From Fodinibius salsisoli (lineage in GTDB: Bacteria > Bacteroidota > Rhodothermia > Balneolales > Balneolaceae): 44,042 bases of DNA. This document shows positions 7,707 to 16,141 of this stretch, one piece after another. A program made the position numbers and the translations under genes. Numbering within the stretch: the stretch's first letter is position 1; every line of letters begins with the position of its first letter. The notes beneath the pieces are model-generated. The model was given only the letters and a program-made list of their open reading frames with translations. It ran no database searches and was not told the DNA's origin. The DNA is taken from contig NZ_JAGGJA010000022.1 in NCBI RefSeq assembly GCF_026229185.1, forward strand, positions 1-44,042, given 5' to 3'.

Positions 7707-8333
7707 ATGGAACAGATCAAACAACAAATAGACGAAATAAAGGAAGAACTTGAGGAAACACCCCAAAATGCTGCTCTACTTAATGAGCTGGGCATTGGTT
7801 ACCACATGTTGGGCGAATACGATAAGGCTGTTCAGGCGTATCAGAAGTCATTGAGCCAGAACTCTCAAGACGTTAGAACCCATTTCAACCTTGCTAATAC
7901 CTTTTTTGAACTCCAGCAAATTGATGCCGCCGTCAATCATTATTTAGATGCTCTTGACATCCAACCGGATTACGTTCCGGCTCTCAATAACCTGGCTGAT
8001 ATTTATGAACTCGCTGAAGAGCCCGATCGGGCGCGCGAGTTGTTTGAATATATCACCAAGATAAGACCAGACGAGGCCATGGGCTACTTTAACCTTGGCA
8101 ACCACCATCTGCGCCACAATAACACGGTAGAAGCGGGACGGTGCTACAAAAAAGCGATCGAACTGAATCCGGATTTTTACGAGGCCTACAACAATATTGG
8201 CTATATGCTCAAGCATCTCGCACAGTACGAAAAAGCCATTTCCTATTTTGAGCAATGCCTTACAATTGAACCCTCCTATCAGCCTGCAAAGAAAGATTTG
8301 CAGGAATGTCGCCAGGCACTTCAACAATCGTAG
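7707..8333 (+). CDS. Tetratricopeptide repeat protein
   Basis: A 208-residue protein built of about five TPR units between residues 20 and 205, with the expected A/Y/P spacing (for example YDKAVQAYQKSLSQNSQD, YNNIGYMLKHLAQYEKAISYFEQ). No signal peptide or membrane segment, so it is predicted to be a cytoplasmic scaffold. It starts 45 bp after btaB and could share its transcript. No specific partner can be named. Confidence 0.85.
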   Translation: MEQIKQQIDEIKEELEETPQNAALLNELGIGYHMLGEYDKAVQAYQKSLSQNSQDVRTHFNLANTFFELQQIDAAVNHYLDALDIQPDYVPALNNLADIYELAEEPDRARELFEYITKIRPDEAMGYFNLGNHHLRHNNTVEAGRCYKKAIELNPDFYEAYNNIGYMLKHLAQYEKAISYFEQCLTIEPSYQPAKKDLQECRQALQQS

Positions 8334-8398
8334 TGTGGAACACAGCTTACATTCTTGGCTATAAAGACTTCGTAAATCATTAACCAAACGAAGTTATT

Positions 8399-8890
8399 AT
8401 GAAGAATGCTACGAAACGATTAGTGTTAATTGCCGTCTTATTTTTAGCTACAACATCATCGTTTGCCCAAAGCAGACCAGATGAAGGTACTGTAGGCTTA
8501 TCTGCTTCAGTGCAGAGTAGTCAAACAAATATTAAAGTCCCCATTTGGGTTTCTGAGGATATCGTAATCGCTCCCCTTGTTGGTCTCACCCACCAGGATG
8601 ATAACTTTACGTCTATCAATCTTGGAATTAATCCCCGTTTCTACCAATCGCTGGGCAACGATTTTGCTACTTACATCGGTGTGCAAGGAATTTTACAGAA
8701 TACTTCTTATGATAGCGATGTAGATGATGACGATTCGGACTTCCTTATCGGAGCGACCGGTGGAGGTGAATATTTTCTTGATGAACACTTTAGCCTGGGC
8801 GTGGAAGGACAATTAAACTTCCTGCTGGATGATAGTGACAATAACTCAATTTTTACGGCCACGGCCCTGACAGGTACATTCTACTTTTAA
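8399..8890 (+). CDS. Small outer-membrane beta-barrel protein
   Basis: 163 residues. A typical signal peptide (about residues 1-23, MKNATKRLVLIAVLFLATTSSFAQ) is followed by alternating hydrophobic/polar strands and a terminal aromatic (GTFYF), as in small outer-membrane barrels of this phylum. An Asp-rich loop (DSDVDDDDSD, about 114-123) may bind cations or reflect a halophilic surface. A strong terminator follows 23 bp after the stop. Function beyond porin-like or structural is unknown. Confidence 0.75.
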   Translation: MKNATKRLVLIAVLFLATTSSFAQSRPDEGTVGLSASVQSSQTNIKVPIWVSEDIVIAPLVGLTHQDDNFTSINLGINPRFYQSLGNDFATYIGVQGILQNTSYDSDVDDDDSDFLIGATGGGEYFLDEHFSLGVEGQLNFLLDDSDNNSIFTATALTGTFYF

Positions 8891-8912
8891 TAATGTAATT
8901 CTACTCTCATTT

Positions 8913-8945
8913 AAAAGCCGATCCCCATTAAGGATCGGCTTTTTA
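8913..8945 (+). terminator. Rho-independent terminator
   Basis: AAAAGCCGATCC (8913-8924) pairs perfectly with GGATCGGCTTTT (8932-8943) around a 7-nt loop, with a T-run. It ends the btaA-btaB-TPR-barrel run. Because the stem is A/T flanked on both sides it may also serve leftward transcription from the convergent gene. Confidence 0.9.
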
Positions 8946-8990
8946 TTATTCACTATATGACAAGAGGTTACAGCAATAACCTAAAATAAA

Positions 8991-10415
8991 TTAAGCATCT
9001 CTTGTAGGATGTGGTTTAAACGAAGTAAGATCTTCTATTCGAACAGGCTGCCCACTTTTTATACTTTTACGGGCCGCAATACCAATTAAAATCGACATAG
9101 CTCCATCTCTGATACCTGCGGAATGCTCCAGGGGATCAGCCATATCCGGATCACGGAATATCTGGTTCTGCAGTCGCACATCACCACCTCCATGTCCGCC
9201 GCTTTCCTGCTGTACTTTTATATGATCATATTCACCTGCAAAATTATCCATGACCATGATCTCTTCGTAATTAGCCGCTTCTTCACGCTCTTGCTGCGAC
9301 ATTTCCTGGGCATGCAGCTCAGCCTGATTTACTTTCTCCGTTTCCCTCCAGGGGATACCATGCCAAGCATCAATCCTTCCATCAAAGCCATTAAAAGCAA
9401 TTTCCATACCCTCATAAGGTGAGTAGGTAGTTAGAGAATAGGTAACCTGCACATCATTGGCATATTTTATTTGTACCGACATCTTATCATAGATATTAAT
9501 CTCATGTCTCCACAGGCAATTATCGCGAATGTATCCATCATGTTCTTCGTTCGCCACATAAAGATCCATGTAGGTATCATTATCGGTGATGTCCCAATAA
9601 AAATCACAATCATTTTGGTGAGGACAGGTTCGGCATTTATTGCCCCGGAAATCATTATTACTGCCATAATGTTCCAAAGCGCCTTCCGCATATACCTCTA
9701 CAGGATCGGAATCGAGCCACCAGTTAAGCAGATCAAAGTGGTGGGTGGCTTTGTGTACTAAGAGCGTACCGCCGCTGGCCTCAATACCGTGCCATCGCCG
9801 AAAATACGAAGCGCCGTGATAGGTATTTAAATACCAATGGAAATCGACTGAAGTAATCTTTCCAACTCGTTGGTTTACAAGCATTTCTTTTAACTTCGTA
9901 TGGTGCGGACTATAGCGGTAATTAAAGCCCACAATTAAATCAGCTTCTGACTTTTCTTCTGCATCCAGGATAGCCTGACACTTCACTTCATCAGTCGTCA
10001 TCGGCTTCTCGGTAAGTACATCCACGCCACGCTCAAGTCCATTGATGATAAACTGATGGTGGGTGGCATCTACGGTTGTAACAATGAGCATATCTGGGTT
10101 GGTTTGGTCCATCATCTCATCAAAATCCGTAAAAGTGGGGCAGTCGGCACCAATATAATTCTTACCATATTCAAGCCGGCCCGGGTTGATATCACAAAGT
10201 CCAACAAATTCTGTGATATCTCCATATCGCTCTCGTACGGTTTTGCCCCAGAATGTAATTCCACGGATACCGGTTCCTACCAGTGCAATTCGTTTCTTTG
10301 CTGTTCCAAATGCTTTTTTGCCTAATGCTCCCACAGGATTAGCCAGCATGGTACCGGCCATAGCTCCTGAGGTTTTTTGTAAAAAATCTTTGCGAGAAAT
10401 ATTGCTATAAGACAT
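8991..10415 (-). CDS. Tat-exported Gfo/Idh/MocA-family oxidoreductase
   Basis: 474 residues. The N-terminus carries a Tat-like leader (SRKDFLQK, residues 7-14, then a hydrophobic AGTMLANP stretch). The Rossmann nucleotide site follows at about 42-52 (RIALVGTGIRG), with the family EKP motif in DVLTEKPMTTDE and a C-terminal alpha/beta domain. A Cys-rich insertion, KCRTCPHQNDCDFY, lies around residue 260 and may bind a metal; similar inserts are common in exported members. These enzymes use NAD(P) on sugars and polyols, and exported ones often act as glycosidases or sugar oxidoreductases. Substrate unknown. SD-like AAGGGA precedes the ATG. Confidence 0.88.
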   Translation of the reverse strand: MSYSNISRKDFLQKTSGAMAGTMLANPVGALGKKAFGTAKKRIALVGTGIRGITFWGKTVRERYGDITEFVGLCDINPGRLEYGKNYIGADCPTFTDFDEMMDQTNPDMLIVTTVDATHHQFIINGLERGVDVLTEKPMTTDEVKCQAILDAEEKSEADLIVGFNYRYSPHHTKLKEMLVNQRVGKITSVDFHWYLNTYHGASYFRRWHGIEASGGTLLVHKATHHFDLLNWWLDSDPVEVYAEGALEHYGSNNDFRGNKCRTCPHQNDCDFYWDITDNDTYMDLYVANEEHDGYIRDNCLWRHEINIYDKMSVQIKYANDVQVTYSLTTYSPYEGMEIAFNGFDGRIDAWHGIPWRETEKVNQAELHAQEMSQQEREEAANYEEIMVMDNFAGEYDHIKVQQESGGHGGGDVRLQNQIFRDPDMADPLEHSAGIRDGAMSILIGIAARKSIKSGQPVRIEDLTSFKPHPTRDA

Positions 10416-10862
10416 ATAATTATCCCTTATCGAGGTTTTGTTAACAATCTATGTTAGATCGTATCCCTATGTTACCGTTTGATGACAACTTACCTGAGGA
10501 ATGCTTTAGAAAGGCGGCCTTGCGCAACAGAACTTGTCGTAATTTTCTGTTGATTCGGCTGTAACTGTCAAAACAACACGTAACAAATGCTAAATACGTA
10601 ATTAACAGATGGAAATACAATTAGAACGATTCTAAATACATGGGGTACTTCCCTTTTCGATGATGTGCCCGCCCCCCTAACGTTCTCTTTGAATTGCCCC
10701 CTTCCCTTTTAAGATTTTAGACATCACCTAGCTATTACCAATTCATTGATAAACTCATTTCTGATGCTTCAGTCCTATACAACTTGAATCACTTTCGGGT
10801 AGGTAATATCCCTGAGAAATGCTTATAATTTGGGCGAATAAAAATTCAACTTTAAGATTATT
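10416..10862. other. 447-bp divergent intergenic region
   Basis: Lies between the oxidoreductase (minus) and the thioesterase (plus), so it should hold both promoters. The only clear structure is the palindrome TTGTTAACAA at 10438-10447, 23 bp upstream of the oxidoreductase start, a possible operator. No gene, RNA or terminator was recognised. Confidence 0.4.
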
Positions 10863-11231
10863 ATGCGATTTTATAGCAGAAAGCTCATTAAGCCCGAAGA
10901 CCTTAATTCCAACGGTACACTTTTTGGAGGATCCGTTTTGAGCTGGATTGATGAAGAGGCCTTTATCTTTGTGACTTGCCAATTAGATAAGGGAAATGTA
11001 GTCACAAAGTATATGACAGAGATTAACTTTGTGAGTTCAGCCGAGTTGGGTGATATTATTGAAATTGGGATGGAAACTATTAAATTTGGGAAATCATCCA
11101 TCACTATTCGCTGCGAAGTTAGAAATAAATTTACAAAAGACATTATTATTAAAATTGACGAAATTGTCTTTGTACATCTTGGAGAAGACGGGCGACCTGC
11201 TCCCCATGGCGCTACAGTCCCTCAAAATTAG
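10863..11231 (+). CDS. Acyl-CoA thioesterase, YciA-like hotdog fold
   Basis: A 122-residue single hotdog-domain protein. The opening LIKPEDLNSNGTLFGGSVLSWIDE matches the YciA/BACH thioesterase helix with the Asn-x-x-G-x-x-x-GG signature and catalytic acidic residue. The FVSSAELGDIIEIGMETIKFGKSSITI section is the usual central strand region. Such enzymes hydrolyse acyl-CoA to free acid and CoA and act as oligomers in the cytoplasm. It stands apart from its neighbours; chain-length preference is unknown. Confidence 0.87.
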   Translation: MRFYSRKLIKPEDLNSNGTLFGGSVLSWIDEEAFIFVTCQLDKGNVVTKYMTEINFVSSAELGDIIEIGMETIKFGKSSITIRCEVRNKFTKDIIIKIDEIVFVHLGEDGRPAPHGATVPQN

Positions 11232-11276
11232 GAATAAATTCAAAACCTAATTGATAATTCACTATGGTCTTGTCCT

Positions 11277-11630
11277 ATGTCCTATAAGTATATTGATCCG
11301 GATAAAATATCGGAAATGCTCTTTGGTGATGATAGCTATATTGTTGAATTTTGTGAAGCTGGCATTACATCCTTTAGTGAATTCAACGAAAATTTTTCTA
11401 CTCATCTGCTGAATCGCAATATGAAAGAGCTCAGGAATGCCGGCCATAAAATTAAACCGGGGGCACAGATGATGGGAGCGGATGAGATCGTTGATGAATA
11501 TACAAAAGCCCGCACCATGCTTGAAGATAATGCCTCTACAGAAAAGCTTGAACAATCAGTTCAGGCAATGGACGCGATTTGCTCAGCTATTCTTGAAGAG
11601 CTGAATACCTTATCCAAGGAGTATAAATAG
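11277..11630 (+). CDS. Stand-alone Hpt (histidine phosphotransfer) domain protein
   Basis: 117 residues, all helical in character. The segment LRNAGHKIKPGAQMMGADEIVDEY (residues 52-75) matches the Hpt signature in which a His (here H57) followed by K-x-K/S-x-x-x-x-x-G sits on the first helix of the four-helix bundle. Hpt proteins relay phosphate between hybrid kinases and response regulators. No kinase or receiver gene is in the window, so its partners are elsewhere. Assignment is from motif reading only. Confidence 0.68.
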   Translation: MSYKYIDPDKISEMLFGDDSYIVEFCEAGITSFSEFNENFSTHLLNRNMKELRNAGHKIKPGAQMMGADEIVDEYTKARTMLEDNASTEKLEQSVQAMDAICSAILEELNTLSKEYK

Positions 11631-11731
11631 CTTACTGAAGCTCAACTGTTTGTAAAAAACAGGCTTAAATCGTATTTCACAGGGCAAGATACAACAGAAT
11701 CTTAATCTGAATTTAATTTAGTTAGTTAAAA

Positions 11732-12739
11732 ATGAAGATTTTAGTCACAGGCGGAGCGGGGTACATCGGGAGCCATACAGTGTTAGAACTGCTCAATCAG
11801 GGCGATGAAGTTATTGTTATTGATAACCTGAGTAATAGCAAAGAAGAGGCCCTTGATCGTGTCGAAGATATTACTGGCAAGTCGGTCACCTTTTATCGCA
11901 CTGACCTGTTGGAAAGAGAAGCACTAAACAAAATTTTTGCTCAGCATGATATTGATTCAGTTATCCACTTTGCTGGCTATAAAGCCGTTGGTGAGTCGGT
12001 CTCCAAACCTCTTTCCTACTATCACAACAATATAACGGGCACCCTGTACCTTTGTGAAGCGATGCAAAGGCATGGGGTTACTGACTTGGTTTTTAGCTCA
12101 TCTGCGACGGTATATGGCGATCCGCATAAAGTACCCATCAAAGAAGATTTCCCGCTTTCTGCTACGAATCCCTATGGACGAACGAAGCTTTTTATCGAAA
12201 AAATTTTGCGAGATTTACATGTAGCAAGTGACCATTGGAATATAGCCCTTTTACGTTACTTCAATCCGGTTGGGGCACACAAAAGCGGACGTATTGGAGA
12301 AGACCCCAATGATATTCCCAACAATTTGATGCCCTACATAACACAAGTGGCTGTTGGTAAACTTGAACAACTATCGGTCTTTGGCGATGACTACCCCACC
12401 CCTGACGGTACCGGCGTACGTGATTATATCCACGTAGTTGACTTAGCTGTTGGGCACTTGAAAGCTCTTGATAAATTAAGAGAAAATCCGGGCGTTGCAA
12501 CCTATAACCTGGGAACAGGGCAAGGCTACAGCGTTTTAGACGTAGTAAAGGCATTTGAAAAAGCCTCTGGCCAGGATGTGCCCTATCAAATTACAGCGCG
12601 CCGTCCCGGAGATATCGCCAGTTGCTACGCCGACCCCTCCAAGGCCGAAGAAGAGTTAGGTTGGAAAGCTAAGCATAACCTTGAGGATATGTGTCGCGAT
12701 TCCTGGCGCTGGCAGTCTGAAAATCCCGAAGGGTATTAG
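11732..12739 (+). CDS. galE: UDP-glucose 4-epimerase
   Basis: Interconverts UDP-glucose and UDP-galactose in the cytoplasm with tightly bound NAD. The 335-residue protein has the Rossmann motif GGAGYIGSH (7-15), the catalytic Ser in FSSSATVYG (121-129) and the Tyr-x-x-x-Lys pair in PYGRTK (Y148, K152), followed by the [12 protein letters not shown] and [13 protein letters not shown] stretches diagnostic of GalE. Length is normal. It would feed galactose residues to surface polysaccharide. A heptanucleotide repeat begins at the last base of its stop codon. Confidence 0.96.
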   Translation: MKILVTGGAGYIGSHTVLELLNQGDEVIVIDNLSNSKEEALDRVEDITGKSVTFYRTDLLEREALNKIFAQHDIDSVIHFAGYKAVGESVSKPLSYYHNNITGTLYLCEAMQRHGVTDLVFSSSATVYGDPHKVPIKEDFPLSATNPYGRTKLFIEKILRDLHVASDHWNIALLRYFNPVGAHKSGRIGEDPNDIPNNLMPYITQVAVGKLEQLSVFGDDYPTPDGTGVRDYIHVVDLAVGHLKALDKLRENPGVATYNLGTGQGYSVLDVVKAFEKASGQDVPYQITARRPGDIASCYADPSKAEEELGWKAKHNLEDMCRDSWRWQSENPEGY

Positions 12740-12780
12740 CAGGTTGCAGGTTGCAGGTTGCAGGTTGCAGGTTGCAGGTA
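12739..12780 (+). repeat. Six tandem GCAGGTT heptamers
   Basis: Six head-to-tail copies of GCAGGTT, the last ending in A, spanning 42 bp from the final G of the galE stop. About 50 bp later a degenerate run (CCAGCATCCAACCCC, AACTTCTAACCTCCAGC, 12827-12864) is complementary in type (AACC/CC-rich), so the two could form an imperfect long hairpin between the convergent genes. Confidence 0.85.
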
Positions 12781-12863
12781 AAAGCTGGGTATTCCGAATC
12801 ACCGAGTCAAGAATTAATTTCAACACTTCCAGCATCCAACCCCTAACTTCTAACCTCCAGCTA

Positions 12864-13628
12864 TCACTGCTTGATAAAGGTTGTTTGGTCTACCCCGGTA
12901 TTGCCGGTTCTTGGATCAAATCCATGGACCGTTATCTGGTAAGCTCCGGATTCTTGGGGAGTATATTCAGCCTCAAAAGTGCTCGTTTTACCCGTAAAAT
13001 CCATCGGTATTTCGCTAACTTCTTGCCCACCCTTTGCAATGGTGGCTACGAACTCCATTTCATTACTGTCCCATAACCCACCCGGTTCAATCGGGCAACC
13101 GCACATCATAACCACGTTGGCAGTGATTGTTATAGTATCATTACTATTTCGTTCGTGTGCCTGGGGTTGTAAAATATCAATCGCAAAACCGGGCATCTCC
13201 ATAACAACGCCATCCCCCGTAATATCTTTACCGGGAATCAGCCAAAGTTGAGTACTTGCTGTTATAGCGGACTGTTTTTGTGCCAATGGTCCTCGTGCTG
13301 TAATGGTAACAAAAGTAGGTTCATTAAGCGTTAGATGGGCTTCAAATTTTGCGGCGTCCTCAGTATGCAACTCGCCGTATCGCTGCTGGGGATTACTCAC
13401 CAATCGGTTGGTATCTCCCGTGGAGCCTTCTGTTGTACCTTCAGCAAGTATCTTTCCTGTTTCTGTTTCGCTGATTACAATCGCTACTCCCCCCATGGAC
13501 GAACCAATGAATTTAGCATCTTTGGCTTGGGCACGTACGACCACTGAAGTAGATTCCTGTGCTACCCCATTTCCAACAAAACACAGCAACCAGAAAAGTA
13601 CCAAAATTGAACATTTGACATTTATCAT
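12864..13628 (-). CDS. Secreted beta-rich protein of unknown function
   Basis: 254 residues with a clear Sec signal peptide (about 1-23, MINVKCSILVLFWLLCFVGNGVAQ). The rest alternates strands and looks like two Ig-like beta-sandwich domains, the second ending in YTPQESGAYQITVHGFDPRTGNTG, a typical bacterial Ig-fold closing. A conspicuous MMCGCPI motif lies at 174-180 before EPGGLWDS; the Cys pair may be disulphide-bonded or bind a metal. I do not recognise the family. It ends close to the galE repeat region (convergent) and is preceded on the same strand by a small membrane-protein gene. Confidence 0.75.
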   Translation of the reverse strand: MINVKCSILVLFWLLCFVGNGVAQESTSVVVRAQAKDAKFIGSSMGGVAIVISETETGKILAEGTTEGSTGDTNRLVSNPQQRYGELHTEDAAKFEAHLTLNEPTFVTITARGPLAQKQSAITASTQLWLIPGKDITGDGVVMEMPGFAIDILQPQAHERNSNDTITITANVVMMCGCPIEPGGLWDSNEMEFVATIAKGGQEVSEIPMDFTGKTSTFEAEYTPQESGAYQITVHGFDPRTGNTGVDQTTFIKQ

Positions 13629-13679
13629 AGCTTCCTCTTTTTGATTATAAATTATTTGTAACCAAGCTTTATTACCTTA

Positions 13680-13868
13680 CTACAATACTTCCCAAACCAT
13701 ATAAATGACAGCGGCTGATCCACCGACTAACAATACGATTATTGTATAAGCTTCGAATGTACCGCTCCCTCCCTTTTTGAGCGCTGTCACCATACCACTA
13801 ATGGGTACTTTCCAAAGCCAAAAGAGAGCTAACATTCCAATGACCAAGGCTGCAATAAGTATCGCCAT
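13680..13868 (-). CDS. Small two-helix membrane protein
   Basis: 62 residues with two hydrophobic segments (about 2-20, ILIAALVIGMLALFWLW, and 41-59, YTIIVLLVGGSAAVIYMVW) joined by a basic, Gly-rich loop (ALKKGGSGTFEAY). Probably an inner-membrane protein. It ends 51 bp upstream of the secreted beta protein on the same strand, so the two may be co-expressed. Function unknown. Confidence 0.62.
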   Translation of the reverse strand: MAILIAALVIGMLALFWLWKVPISGMVTALKKGGSGTFEAYTIIVLLVGGSAAVIYMVWEVL

Positions 13869-13939
13869 AGGATAATCTATTTAGCAAATTTGATATCCAA
13901 CAAGCTTTAATATAAAAAAATCACGGGACGACCTACTTT

Positions 13940-15175
13940 TTATGACCGATTCTTTTCTTCAATCCATTTCGACATGTACCGGGTGCTGGCCATAGAATGG
14001 TGCATGAGCATACTTCCAATAAAATTTTGTTTTCGGTGATCATCTAAATTCTCTAGGATTTCGTTTATGGTATCAGCTAACTTGGATTTAAATGCTTTGT
14101 TTGCAAAACGCTCATTTATGATCCGCATGCCTTGCCATTGTGCTTTATCCCAAGCACTTTGATCCTTATACAGCCTAATCGCTTCTGCGGCAAATTCTTC
14201 AGCCTTGTTGGCTATACTTCCGGCCCACTCCATATTTCCTGCGAGTCCTTCAGCACCAATATCCGTTGTTACGTTGGGCGTACCACAGCGCATTGACTCT
14301 ACCAGCTTACCTTTAAGACCTGCCCCAAAACGCAGTGGTGCCAAACTTAGCCGTGCTTGCTCAACCACTTCTTCAGCATTATTGGCCCGACCTTCAATAA
14401 AAAAGCCATCCTCCGGTTTGTGGATATCCCAAACCTTTTGCGAGGGATAGGCCCCATAAATATGGACCTCAGCATCAGGCATTTTTTGACGAATCAACGG
14501 CCAGATATCCGATCTCAGATACGTAACGGCATCCCAGTTTGGAGGATGACGAAAATTACCAATCATCACAAAATGATCCCGCTCTTTATAGGACGGCCTC
14601 TCCTGTAATGTGGACTGTTCAACTGATTTTAAGAGAAACGGAAGATACTGGATAAGAGAATGATCAACCTTAAATACCTCCTGCAATAGCTCCATCTCGA
14701 ACTCCGAAATGATAAGCGACAGATCACAGCGGTAGATGCTGGCAATTTCGCGCTTGGCTACATCTGCTGCGAGCAAATCTTTTTTATGAAATATGCTACC
14801 CTCTTTTACGGCCTGCTTTCGACATCTGCGCAGGCTGTGGAGGTCTTCGGTATCCAGGATACGTACTGCATTAGGGCATACCTCGGCTACCCGCCAGCCG
14901 AACTGTTCTTCAACCATAAACCGATCAAATAGTACCACCTCCGGCTGAAGTTCTTTAGCAAAAGCGTCAAAAGTTGAACTGTTGATGGCAACCTCTCGGC
15001 AATCGACACCATTTGCTTGTAGGTCAGACATAAAGTCGGTTTTAGCTGCTGATGAGGCAAAAGTCACCTCGTAATCCCAGGATTGGAATAGTGATATTAG
15101 CTGCATCATACGTCTGCCGGCTGCCGAAGAATTAGGCTCTGGCCAGACAGAACCAATAATTAATAGCGTGCTCAT
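13940..15175 (-). CDS. Glycosyltransferase, GT4-like GT-B fold
   Basis: 411 residues. The N-terminal half starts STLLIIGSVWPEPNSSAAGRRMM, the usual Gly-rich acceptor-side loop of GT-B enzymes. The C-terminal half has FVMIGNFRHPPNWDAVTYL, a sugar-nucleotide binding region with APLRFGAGLKGKLVESMRCG, and an Asp/Glu-rich TTDIGAEGL. This is the GT4 pattern (E-x7-E-like region around LVESMRCGTPNVTTDIGAE). Likely transfers sugar from a nucleotide or lipid donor in polysaccharide or glycoprotein synthesis. No signal peptide. Stands alone; the donor cannot be told. Confidence 0.85.
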   Translation of the reverse strand: MSTLLIIGSVWPEPNSSAAGRRMMQLISLFQSWDYEVTFASSAAKTDFMSDLQANGVDCREVAINSSTFDAFAKELQPEVVLFDRFMVEEQFGWRVAEVCPNAVRILDTEDLHSLRRCRKQAVKEGSIFHKKDLLAADVAKREIASIYRCDLSLIISEFEMELLQEVFKVDHSLIQYLPFLLKSVEQSTLQERPSYKERDHFVMIGNFRHPPNWDAVTYLRSDIWPLIRQKMPDAEVHIYGAYPSQKVWDIHKPEDGFFIEGRANNAEEVVEQARLSLAPLRFGAGLKGKLVESMRCGTPNVTTDIGAEGLAGNMEWAGSIANKAEEFAAEAIRLYKDQSAWDKAQWQGMRIINERFANKAFKSKLADTINEILENLDDHRKQNFIGSMLMHHSMASTRYMSKWIEEKNRS

Positions 15176-15383
15176 AAATAGAAAAATTCAATTTTATCAA
15201 AAAAATTTGTAAGTATTGATGTCATAAAAGGTCTTACTATTAGAAGAAGGTCTAAGATTCGTTAACAATTTGACAAAAGTATGCTGGGGATTAATAAATA
15301 TAGGGATTATTCCTCTGAACGCATCCATTTCTTATCGTTCTAATTAAACCGAAAAGAGAAACCTCTAACATAATCTAAAAGCC

Positions 15384-16052
15384 ATGGAAAATTTATTAAA
15401 AATAGCTTCAGGAGAATTGGGTATAACAGAAATAGCGGGTAGTACAGATAATGAACGAATTCTTCAGTACGCTGAAGATATTGGCCAAACCTGGATTAAT
15501 GATGATGAGACGCCCTGGTGCAGTATTTTTATGAACTGGGTAGCCTTAAAGGCAGGATCAGAGCGCTCTAATTCAGCTGCAGCCAGATCCTGGTTAAATG
15601 TGGGGTTTTCGGTAGCAAATCCAGAGCCGGGAGATATTGTTGTTTACTGGCGGGGCCATCCCGATTCTCACCAGGGACATGTGGGAATTTTTATGGGCTT
15701 TTCTAATGATCATTCCCGTATTTATACGCTTGGAGGTAATCAGAATAACGCCGTCTCTATATCTGCTTACCCGGCCGACCGCTTGCTCGACTTCCGGAGG
15801 TTAAAACACAAAGGAGATATCGAGCTTGAAGACAAGATATTAAAAAGAGGCGACCGTGGACAAGCAGTGGTACAATTGCAGGATGCACTGAAACTTGCTG
15901 ATTTTGATGTTGGGACTTCCGACGGCATTTTCGGTCCCAAAACGGAAGGGGGCGTCAAACAACTTCAATCCACTAATTTTGACCTGGAGGTGAATGGAAT
16001 ATTCGATGAAAGCAGCAGAGAATTTCTGCTGGAACTCCTTAATTCTGAATAA
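15384..16052 (+). CDS. TIGR02594-type peptidoglycan amidase/CHAP-like protein with PGB domain
   Basis: 222 residues in two parts. The N-terminal domain (about 1-140) has a papain-like arrangement: catalytic Cys46 in TPWCSIFMNW, His99 in GHVGIFMG, and Asn119 in GGNQNNAV. This matches the TIGR02594 family related to NlpC/P60 and CHAP hydrolases. The C-terminal part (about 152-220) is a peptidoglycan-binding domain 1 repeat (RGDRGQAVVQLQDALK, DGIFGPKTEGGVKQLQ). There is no signal peptide, as in phage endolysins, so it is either a domesticated phage lysin or exported by an unseen route. No other phage gene is near. Confidence 0.83.
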   Translation: MENLLKIASGELGITEIAGSTDNERILQYAEDIGQTWINDDETPWCSIFMNWVALKAGSERSNSAAARSWLNVGFSVANPEPGDIVVYWRGHPDSHQGHVGIFMGFSNDHSRIYTLGGNQNNAVSISAYPADRLLDFRRLKHKGDIELEDKILKRGDRGQAVVQLQDALKLADFDVGTSDGIFGPKTEGGVKQLQSTNFDLEVNGIFDESSREFLLELLNSE

Positions 16053-16141
16053 AATTATTATCCGTTTTTAATATTGCATAGCAGTTTTAGAGGCCTTATC
16101 CTTCGGCAGACAATATTCTATAATCAGGCTTTATATCACCG

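Noticed and set aside
7944-8387. 147-codon minus-strand frame over the TPR gene
   Set aside because: Antisense shadow; low-complexity hydrophobic translation without start context.
12739-12780. Phase-variable coding repeat
   Set aside because: The array begins at the stop codon's last base, outside the galE frame, so slippage would not change the protein.
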